47,312 bases of DNA, from IMG/VR virus record IMGVR_UViG_3300027971_000074, positions 1-47,312 of that record; one strand, written 5' to 3'. Numbering within the stretch: the first letter of the stretch is position 1; every line of letters starts with the position of its first letter. Below the pieces are notes generated by a model. The model was not told the origin of the DNA. It saw nothing but the letters and a program-made list of their open reading frames with translations, and searched no databases. Shown piece after piece: positions 31,669-38,623 of the stretch. The translations under genes and the position numbers were made by a program. Source of the DNA: a virus.

Positions 31669-32823
31669 TCAGTCCGTCAGCACCGGAAAGGCCCCAGTCC
31701 AGCCGCGCTCCGAATCCAAGAATCGCAGCAACTGTTGAGGGCGCTCCGGGGCAAAGCCCAGTTTCAGCCCGTAGGCGGTGGGCCCGATCAAGCTGCCGTT
31801 CACCGACCAGCCGGTGCCCATGGTGAGCTGGTGGAAGTGCCCGAAGAAGCTGTGGTCAGCCCTGATCCCCTGGTCCTGCCGGTGGACCCATTTCTGGAGG
31901 GGGATCGTCAGGCCACCGATGCCACCGCCGTAGCGGATCGCATCGCCATGGTGAAACCGCAAGACCTGCCCCAGCACTTCGACGTAGAGGATGTTGCCGT
32001 CGCTGATGCGCCATTCAAGGCGGGGCTCTCCCCTGTAATGCCGGCGCAGGCTCTGATACATCAGCCATTCGTAGCTGGTGGCGTGCGAATTATCGGCCTG
32101 CATCTTGGGGGTAGTTCGCCCGTGGTTGCCGTAGCTGCAGGGGATCACGATCCGCTCGAAGCCGCCATACTCCAACAGGTGATCAATCCCGGCAACAATG
32201 GCCCGCTCGCATTCAATGATCTGCTGAGTCGGTGACAACTCCTGAAGCTGCGCCTGCTCAGGATGCAGCCAATTATCTATTAAATCCCCGCCCAACCAGA
32301 GCACCATCTGCCGAATGTCGCAACTGCTGCGCACCATGCGGACCACCTTCAGGGCATTGCGAAACAGCGCCCCGGCTCGCCGGTGGAACTCGTCCACGTC
32401 GTAGGCGTTCAGGTCGTTCACCGATTCGGCCCGCACCACAGCCCCGCAGTGCCAGTCAGAGCAGAGCAGGATCGGCACCGATTCGGATCGGTCGCCGTGA
32501 TCCTCGGCAGGCGTCAGCGCGGCAGCCGGGGCGATCTCGCGAATGTCCAGGGCGGTGGTCAGGGAATCCAGCGTGGTCGCCAGCTCCGCAAGGGCTCTAT
32601 CGCGGTCGCGCTCAGCGGTTCGAGCCACCTCCCTGATCTTGCGAAGTTCCAACTGCAGCGCCAGCAGCTCCTCAGACGTGTCGCTGCGCTTGCCGTTTGG
32701 GCACATGCCAGGCAGGCAAAACGGTCGGCGCTGACCGGCCTCCTCTTGCCACTCAAACGAGCTGTCGGGAAGCCAGGCCCTGCACGCCTTAGATCGCCGG
32801 CATTGGTAGGTGCGTTCAGCCAT
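31669..32823 (-). CDS. Calcineurin-like metallophosphoesterase
   Basis: A 384-aa protein. The metal-binding motifs are in order: D123 and H125 (CSDWHCG), D180 (LGGDLIDNW), N233-H234 (YGNHGR), a His at 291-292 (FHHGD) and H329/H331 (FGHFHQ). These define the binuclear metallophosphoesterase fold. The N-terminal ~45 residues hold four Cys (8, 14, 36, 41), a possible zinc ribbon, then a coiled coil (51-95). The substrate is unknown; nuclease or phosphodiesterase activity is possible. It lies between MuF and paralog D, among head genes. A late 10-mer lies 31 nt upstream. Confidence 0.85.
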   Translation of the reverse strand: MAERTYQCRRSKACRAWLPDSSFEWQEEAGQRRPFCLPGMCPNGKRSDTSEELLALQLELRKIREVARTAERDRDRALAELATTLDSLTTALDIREIAPAAALTPAEDHGDRSESVPILLCSDWHCGAVVRAESVNDLNAYDVDEFHRRAGALFRNALKVVRMVRSSCDIRQMVLWLGGDLIDNWLHPEQAQLQELSPTQQIIECERAIVAGIDHLLEYGGFERIVIPCSYGNHGRTTPKMQADNSHATSYEWLMYQSLRRHYRGEPRLEWRISDGNILYVEVLGQVLRFHHGDAIRYGGGIGGLTIPLQKWVHRQDQGIRADHSFFGHFHQLTMGTGWSVNGSLIGPTAYGLKLGFAPERPQQLLRFLDSERGWTGAFPVLTD

Positions 32824-32854
32824 GCTTTTGGCAGCGATTCAGGCTGGTTGCCCT

Positions 32855-32864
32855 AGTTTTCCCG
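32855..32864 (-). promoter_or_regulatory. Late 10-mer CGGGAAAACT, copy 13
   Basis: 31 nt before the phosphoesterase ATG, 26 bp after the MuF stop. Followed by AGGGCAA. Confidence 0.85.
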
Positions 32865-32890
32865 TGACTGGGATTCCAGTAACGGCGCCC

Positions 32891-33958
32891 CTACCCCACC
32901 GGCACCGGCGCTCGCTCGATGTCGGGATACTGCCGCCGCTCGCTGGGGGAGGGCTTGCGCACGGCCTCCTCCAGCACCTGGGAGGCGCGGGCGAAGGGCC
33001 ACCCCTTGCCGGCGGCGAACTCTCGGGTGGTATCCTCGCGGGCCTTCTGCCAGTACGACTCGCGCAGCAGGGCGGCCCGCAGGGTGGGATCGGGCTCCTC
33101 CACGGCTTCGGTGGCCACGGGGGAGAGACTGCACCGGCAGCGAGGGTGCCCCGGCGCCACGATCTCGTCCAGCCGGTAGATCCGGCCATGCCGGCTCGCG
33201 CACACCGGGCAGGTCCGCTCATCCTTGGTGGCGATCCACCGGGCGTAGCCGAACCCGTTGCGGGCCGCTGCTGCCTTCTGTGCCCCCACGTAGGCGTTGG
33301 CCAGCTCACTGCGGGCGATCAGTTCGGCCCGCTGCTCCAGGCCCAGCCGGTTGTTCAGCCCCTGCGGATCGCGGGCCCCCTGCAGGGCGGTCCTGATCTC
33401 CCCCTCCAGCACGCGGGGCCCCTTCCCGCGCCCGATGCCATCGGTGACGATGCGGGCGATGCTGTCGCGGAAGCTCTCCACCTCGCCGCGGATGTAGGCG
33501 CTGGCGGTGCTGGCGGCGGCCTCCACGGCGGCCTTGGATGCGCCCACGAACACGCCCTGCGCAGCCGCGTCAGGGTTGGCCGTCTGCGCGAGCTGCTGGC
33601 CCAGATCACCGCCGAGGGCCACCGCTTCGGCGAAGTCCTCGCGATAGCGGTTCTCCAGCCAGGCCAACTCAAGATCCGACGCAAAGGCTTGGGCCAGCTC
33701 CAGGAGCTTGCGGAACTTGGCGGAGCCATCGGCGATTGAGTACGACCCCGGCCGGCGCGTCACCCCATCGGCGCTTTGCTGGTCGGGGAGGTTAGGGTCC
33801 ACGAACTGGCCGTAGTACCGGCGCAGATCCCGCAGGGTGCGGGCCAGGGAGCGGCGTAGGGCCGCCTGCGTGTTGGTGGTGGCCCGGTCGCCGATCGCGT
33901 CAAGGGCGGCGGCGTAGTCGTCGGCCAGCTTGAGTTGTTGGTTGCCGATGGTGGCCAT
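32891..33958 (-). CDS. Head morphogenesis protein, MuF (Mu gpF-like) domain
   Basis: A 355-aa protein. The N-terminal helical part (LADDYAAALDAIGDRATTNT) is followed by the MuF C-terminal block: ARSELANAYVGAQKAAA, WIATKDERTCPVCASRHG, and VAPGHPRCRCSLSP. The Cys/His set C-P-V-C ... H-P-R-C-R-C is typical. The protein is a minor head component attached near the portal. It starts 3 bp after paralog E, close to the portal as expected for MuF proteins. The extra C-terminal ~60 residues end ERAPVPVG. Confidence 0.88.
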   Translation of the reverse strand: MATIGNQQLKLADDYAAALDAIGDRATTNTQAALRRSLARTLRDLRRYYGQFVDPNLPDQQSADGVTRRPGSYSIADGSAKFRKLLELAQAFASDLELAWLENRYREDFAEAVALGGDLGQQLAQTANPDAAAQGVFVGASKAAVEAAASTASAYIRGEVESFRDSIARIVTDGIGRGKGPRVLEGEIRTALQGARDPQGLNNRLGLEQRAELIARSELANAYVGAQKAAAARNGFGYARWIATKDERTCPVCASRHGRIYRLDEIVAPGHPRCRCSLSPVATEAVEEPDPTLRAALLRESYWQKAREDTTREFAAGKGWPFARASQVLEEAVRKPSPSERRQYPDIERAPVPVG

Positions 33959-33961
33959 GGG

Positions 33962-36121
33962 TCAGGGCTTGCGGCGGCGGGGGCGGCTGCTGATCACTCC
34001 CTGGCGCGTCTTGGGCTGAGAGTTGAACCAGCCCGAGCGAGTGCCCATGAAATACCCAGCCATCCCGGTCATTGGGTTCACGTCTTCTCGGGCGTAGTAA
34101 CGATCGGACTCGGCCATCATCCTGCCTGAAAGCCCTAGTTTTTCGCGCCGAGATCGGGTCATCATCTTTGCGTCAATCCAGACCTGTCGTTGTTTGCCCC
34201 TAGAAAAATCAGTCACTCCCTTCAAGTTCATCACCGACTCAAAGGCCTTGTCCTGTTTAGTCGGCTTGGGAGTCCGCTTGACCTTGATGGTGATTTTCCT
34301 GCCCGGCCGCAGCCCACTGGTTGCGGCCGATCGCCTACCCGTACTGAGGCGAGCCCTATCACTCCATGCCTTATTTCCTTGGCCCAGGAAGCCAGACGCC
34401 TTTCGCGCAATCCCAAAGGACCTGTCATTCCTTCTGGTGTTTTTCCCGCGAAGCGTGCGGGGATCGTTCCGCGCCTCAATCGCCTTGACGCGGATGTAAA
34501 CGCGGTTGAGTCGTGTTCCCAAGGGCTCGGCTGCCCGCTTTGCCCTGCCTCTCGCAATTCGGGAGGCCTTCAATGCTCCCGGCTTCAGTCCGCGAGGTTT
34601 GGCAACCGTCCCAGCAAGGCGGCCGGCCGTGACGCGCTTTGGCGCGGCGGGCTTTGCCGCCCGCTTGGTCAGCAACCTCTGAGCCGCCTTTGCCCTTTCG
34701 GTGTTCGGGTCGCCTTGCGCGGCCCTGGTCAGCCTCGCAATGCGGTTCTCGGCCCTGGGTGGCTTGACCCTGCCAGCCCTGGCCAAGGCGTCATACAAAG
34801 CGCCGGCCTTTTGATCCTTTGCTCTAATCGCTGACACCTGCCTTTCGGCAGTGGCGATCATGCGCCCCTCCTGCTTTTTGCTCATTCGGGTGCGTCCGCC
34901 GGGGGAAGCTGCGGCGATGGCCTCACCCATCGAGGTGGTCCGAGAGCCCTGTCGCCCGACAAACTGCTCTCGGCCAATGGTTGCCGCTTTGCCCGTGGGC
35001 TTGCCTTTCATCACCCCAGCGCCACCGACGCGAGCCCCGCGGATCGTCCTGGCAGCGGTGCTAGGCGCGAGCTGCAAGGCCTTGGGGTTGTACTTCATGC
35101 GCCCCCTATTGCCCGTGGCCATCCCGACCTTTAGGCGCCTTGCCGATTGGCTCATGGAGCGAGTAATCGCGTCAATCTGGCCAGGCGTTAGTTTGTTTTT
35201 GCGCTTGCCTACATTGGCAATTAGTTGCATCCTTCCTTCGGAAAGATTGGTCAACTGTGCTGCCGTGTTTCCTGCAACCAGAAACTTTTGCTTGCGTGCT
35301 AAGCGCTCAATCTGTATTGCACGCCTGGCTGCCTTTGGCAGGGCCCTCAGCCTTCTTCCATGGTCTTTGCGGTGCCCCGCCATCATGGGATCGGTGCGGT
35401 CCTTCCTGGCCTCTGGTGACTGCATCCAACCGATGGGCTTCTTGGCGGCTCCCGCCTCTGCCTTGCGCTTTGCCCAAGCAGCCCGGCTTCTCGCCGCCTT
35501 GGTAGCCACCCGCGCAAAGGCCTGGTCGCTATCCTTGGCTCCAGGACCGGCAACCCTGAGGGGAACACGGGTAGGGCTCGGCACCAACTTGTATCCGGGC
35601 CCTAAAACCATTGTTCCGGCGGGCCGACTATTAAAATTATTGAGCGTCTTGCTCTGCCCGGTTGTATTGCGGATGGTGCTTTTTTGCCTGCCTGCCTTGA
35701 TCCGGCCCGGCGCCGAAGCCTTGGGCGCCTTGCGTGCTGCGATTGCGGCCATCTGCTTGGCCCGACCCTCGTTGTAGGCCTGCCGCTGGCTGATAGGGCG
35801 ATCGATCATGGTGATCTCTCGCTGCTTCCTGGTGCGGCCGATGGCGCCCTTCGGCACGCTGGACATGCGGCCATTGGACAGAACGGCCATGGTCTGCCTG
35901 GCCCTGAGGTTCCCCGCCCCGGTGCGCAGCCGCCCTCCGCGGGCTGTAGCGCCGTTGCCGCCCACGCTGGTGATGCGGCCCGAGTTGTCCCGCGTCAGGC
36001 GATTGGTGCCGCGGCTGGCTCGCTTGGCCGGCGGTCGCTTGGGGGCCCCGCCGCCTGGGGTGCTCGCGAAGCGCCCGCGGTTGTCCCGCACATAGGACGT
36101 TCGGCGGGTTCCTCGGGGCAT
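33962..36121 (-). CDS. Basic RDNRGRFAS-family paralog E
   Basis: A 719-aa very basic protein lying between portal and MuF. TSYVRDNRGRFASTPGGG is at residues 8-25 and TRDNSGRITSVG at 43-54, then GATARGGRLRT. The GTVAKPRGLKPGALKA motif appears once, plus a diverged form (SRPAGTMVLGPGYKL). Middle segments look helical (QIDAITRSMSQSARRLKVGM). The C-terminus is distinctive (MTGMAGYFMGTRSGWFNSQP) and more aromatic than in its paralogs. A late 10-mer lies 21 nt upstream, directly after the portal stop. No catalytic motif; function unknown. Confidence 0.75.
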   Translation of the reverse strand: MPRGTRRTSYVRDNRGRFASTPGGGAPKRPPAKRASRGTNRLTRDNSGRITSVGGNGATARGGRLRTGAGNLRARQTMAVLSNGRMSSVPKGAIGRTRKQREITMIDRPISQRQAYNEGRAKQMAAIAARKAPKASAPGRIKAGRQKSTIRNTTGQSKTLNNFNSRPAGTMVLGPGYKLVPSPTRVPLRVAGPGAKDSDQAFARVATKAARSRAAWAKRKAEAGAAKKPIGWMQSPEARKDRTDPMMAGHRKDHGRRLRALPKAARRAIQIERLARKQKFLVAGNTAAQLTNLSEGRMQLIANVGKRKNKLTPGQIDAITRSMSQSARRLKVGMATGNRGRMKYNPKALQLAPSTAARTIRGARVGGAGVMKGKPTGKAATIGREQFVGRQGSRTTSMGEAIAAASPGGRTRMSKKQEGRMIATAERQVSAIRAKDQKAGALYDALARAGRVKPPRAENRIARLTRAAQGDPNTERAKAAQRLLTKRAAKPAAPKRVTAGRLAGTVAKPRGLKPGALKASRIARGRAKRAAEPLGTRLNRVYIRVKAIEARNDPRTLRGKNTRRNDRSFGIARKASGFLGQGNKAWSDRARLSTGRRSAATSGLRPGRKITIKVKRTPKPTKQDKAFESVMNLKGVTDFSRGKQRQVWIDAKMMTRSRREKLGLSGRMMAESDRYYAREDVNPMTGMAGYFMGTRSGWFNSQPKTRQGVISSRPRRRKP

Positions 36122-36142
36122 GGCTACGGCAATCGCTGCCGC

Positions 36143-36152
36143 AGTTTTCCCG
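36143..36152 (-). promoter_or_regulatory. Late 10-mer CGGGAAAACT, copy 14
   Basis: Directly abuts the portal stop codon; 21 nt before the paralog E ATG. Followed by GCGGCAG. Confidence 0.85.
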
Positions 36153-37673
36153 TCAGTTCAGCGGCAACCCCTGCGCGTCCACGCCACCCCCTGCGAGGTC
36201 ATTGGGGCCCGGCACCGGCGGGTTGTTGAGGGCTTGCTGGCGGGCATCCTCGGCGGCCAGTTCGGTGGCTTCCTTCTTGCCGTCCACACCAGGCCGGAGC
36301 ATCCCGCGCTTCTGAGCCAGGTGCGTGACCGTCTCGCGAAGCAACAACCCTTTGTCGTAGAGGGTGCCGGCAAGGGTGAGCAGGGCGTCATCCACGGGCT
36401 TGTCCGTGATCCCCGGCAGCAGATCCAAGCCGGCGCCGGCCTGGGGCGGCTCCCCGGTAAACGCCCCCCAGAGCTGAAACATGGATTCCCATGCGGAGCT
36501 CTTTGCTTCGGCCATGGTGGTGATCGTGGCCTGAAGCTGGGCCCCCTCCAGTTCGGCCTGTGTGGCGGTGCGGTTGCTGCTGCCGCTGAACAGGAAGCTG
36601 AGGGTGGAGCGATCAATCAGCTTCTCGATCTCCTGCAGATGCTGCAGATGCTTGTCCAGGCTGCCGCCGGAGGGTTCGGCAAACGAGAGCGAGCCGTTGG
36701 GATCCTTGATCTCCACCAGGCTGTTGGGCCCCAGCGTCAGCGGTTGCCCCGGCGCCCGTCCGGCGTCCTTCAAGACGGTCACCGGCAAGGCGCAGCGGTG
36801 CAGGAGTTCCTTCAAGTCGGAATACTCCCTGAACCAGTCCAGGGTGAGGTTTGCCAGGCTCAGCAGGGGGATCCCGCCCTCTCCAAAACCATCGCGGGTG
36901 GCGCCGTACCAGACCACCGGCGGATACTGCAGCGGCTGGCCGTTGGTACCGGTGAAGAAGCCCTCCTGCGAGCGGCCCTGCTCATCGGTGGCTACCTCCA
37001 CCTGATAGTTGGCCGAGGCGCCCTTGCCGCCGTCGCCCTTGATCTTCAGAAGGTGCCACTCACCGCCCCGCATCACGCGATAACGCGGCTCCAGCTTCAG
37101 GCCGTAGTCGCCGTCTTCAACCTCGTGCCATTCGAGAACCGTGACGGCGATCGGCACCCGCTTCCGGCCGACGCGGGCCACCCTCCAGTTGAGGACGTTG
37201 CGGCGCTCGGCCACGCTGAACACCGGCCGGCGGCCCTGGGCCAACTCTGCGGCCCTGCTCTCGGGCACCCCCGGCGGCATGTCGGCCATCAGGAGGCAGC
37301 CGCCATCGCGGAGCACCAAGGCATCGGCGCCGAGGCCCCAGGCCTTGAGGCTGTTGCCCTCGCCGTCAATGTCCTGGGCTGCGTCCAAAAGCCCCTTCTG
37401 CACCCCTCGAAGCTGGTAGCGGCTCAGCACCCCCGCGAAGGCGCTCACGCCATCACGGAAAAACGACGGGTAGCTGCTGCGCTTCAGGCGAGCCTGGTAG
37501 GCCTCCTTGGGCTCGCCGGCCTCCTTCGGAAGGTGCCGCAGCTTCGCATCACCCCGCAGCAGCTCCCAGCAGTCCGCCACTAGGTCCAAGTCCGCCATGG
37601 ACTCCGCCAGCCTGGGGTGACGGAATGACGGCAGATCGCCCTTATCGGTTGGATGGGTGATCGCCTGCCGCAC
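36153..37673 (-). CDS. Portal protein (DUF4055 type)
   Basis: A 506-aa protein with a GTG start at 37673 that overlaps the end of the sigma-like gene by 32 bp; an ATG at 37598 is the alternative. The early block 'DCWELLRGDAKLRHLPKEAGEPKEAYQARLKRSSYPSFFRDGVSAFAGVLSR' is characteristic of DUF4055 portals. 'LSLANLTLDWFREYSDLKELLHRCALPV' and 'ATQAELEGAQLQATITTMAEAK' match the stem and later helices. Portals form the dodecameric DNA gate of the head. A late 10-mer lies 25 nt upstream. Confidence 0.87.
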   Translation of the reverse strand: MRQAITHPTDKGDLPSFRHPRLAESMADLDLVADCWELLRGDAKLRHLPKEAGEPKEAYQARLKRSSYPSFFRDGVSAFAGVLSRYQLRGVQKGLLDAAQDIDGEGNSLKAWGLGADALVLRDGGCLLMADMPPGVPESRAAELAQGRRPVFSVAERRNVLNWRVARVGRKRVPIAVTVLEWHEVEDGDYGLKLEPRYRVMRGGEWHLLKIKGDGGKGASANYQVEVATDEQGRSQEGFFTGTNGQPLQYPPVVWYGATRDGFGEGGIPLLSLANLTLDWFREYSDLKELLHRCALPVTVLKDAGRAPGQPLTLGPNSLVEIKDPNGSLSFAEPSGGSLDKHLQHLQEIEKLIDRSTLSFLFSGSSNRTATQAELEGAQLQATITTMAEAKSSAWESMFQLWGAFTGEPPQAGAGLDLLPGITDKPVDDALLTLAGTLYDKGLLLRETVTHLAQKRGMLRPGVDGKKEATELAAEDARQQALNNPPVPGPNDLAGGGVDAQGLPLN

Positions 37674-38616
37674 CGGTGCCGCCTATTCCTGCTGGCTGAG
37701 TTTTCCCGCTCTGGCCCTCGTCGTGACAGGGGCCAAACAGCACCAACTGCTCCGCCGCCTGCAGGATCTCAGCGGCCCCTGTCAGCCGCCTGCGGGGGGA
37801 GGCGCCTGCCGCCTCGGTATCGTCCGCGGGAAGCTCCAGGGCCAGTGCCTGCTGTTCAGGGGTAGGGTTCAACCGCTCGCCCCGGATGATGCCTTGCGCC
37901 ATGCGCAGGAACTGCCCGTGCGGCATTCGGGCCAGTTGCCGCCGCTTCGGGGTGTCCCACGCCGCCTCCAGTATCTGCCGATCAGCCCAGCCCAGCGCGG
38001 CATGGGCTTCATCGGCGATCCGCATGGCCTCGTTCAGCTCATCAAAGCTCTCGATCTCATCCCACGGGTCAGGCTCGCGGGTGGCGTGGAAGGCGTCAGG
38101 ATCCAGGCAGCGGGTCGCCCCCTGCGCCTCCAGGATCGCCTCAACCTCCTCACGCCCGAGCCCGGTGGCCTCCACTACGGCCAAAAGAGTGGCCCCCTCC
38201 CCGGCCAAGCGCCGCACCGTGGGCGCCTTGTCGCGCCAGCGATCGGGAAACTTCACCCCGCTGCTGTGACCTCGATCCCGCAGCCACTGGGCCATGGCGC
38301 CCCGGATGAAGGGAACCACGCACGTGCTCAGCTTGAACGGTTCACCGGTGGCTGGGTTCTTCCGCTCGGGGTCATACCGGCGGCAGCCCTTCAGCAGGCC
38401 CGCGGCGGCCACCAAAAACAGGTCATCAAATGGCATCCGGGTGGACCGAGCCATCCGGTTCGCCATGGACTGGGCCAGCAGGAGATTGTCTGCGGCCAGT
38501 TGCTCCGACCACGGCGTAGGTGCCGGGAATCGCCCCAGCTTGCCCAGGTCAGGACACGGTTCAGGCCGGATCTTGGTGCTGCGGGCGGCCCTGGGGCGCC
38601 GGGTCGTAGCAGGCAT
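37642..38616 (-). CDS. Phage-encoded sigma-70-like factor
   Basis: A 324-aa protein; the ATG at 38616 is preferred, with a TTG two codons upstream. Residues ~38-116 match sigma region 2: LAADNLLLAQSMANRMARST, DDLFLVAAAGLLKGCRRYDP and IRGAMAQWLRDRG, with a short insertion (ERKNPATGEP) before the 2.4-like helix. Residues ~128-172 resemble region 3 (TVRRLAGEGATLLAVVEATG, then LDPD). Residues ~195-250 look like a degenerate region 4. It starts 7 bp after TerL. A sigma factor in this late block suggests control of late promoters. Its 3' end contains a copy of the late 10-mer. The promoter it recognises is not known. Confidence 0.75.
   Translation of the reverse strand: MPATTRRPRAARSTKIRPEPCPDLGKLGRFPAPTPWSEQLAADNLLLAQSMANRMARSTRMPFDDLFLVAAAGLLKGCRRYDPERKNPATGEPFKLSTCVVPFIRGAMAQWLRDRGHSSGVKFPDRWRDKAPTVRRLAGEGATLLAVVEATGLGREEVEAILEAQGATRCLDPDAFHATREPDPWDEIESFDELNEAMRIADEAHAALGWADRQILEAAWDTPKRRQLARMPHGQFLRMAQGIIRGERLNPTPEQQALALELPADDTEAAGASPRRRLTGAAEILQAAEQLVLFGPCHDEGQSGKTQPAGIGGTGAAGDHPSNR
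37699..37708 (-). promoter_or_regulatory. Late 10-mer CGGGAAAACT, copy 15
   Basis: 25 nt before the portal GTG. Inside the sigma-like gene in a third frame (agC GGG AAA ACT, S-G-K-T). The copy furthest upstream. Confidence 0.85.
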
Positions 38617-38623
38617 GTTCAAT

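Noticed and set aside
34440-34452. TTTTTCCCGCG inside paralog E, similar to the late 10-mer
   Set aside because: It lacks the AG of AGTTTTCCCG (CGGGAAAACT), lies in the middle of a gene, and precedes no start codon.
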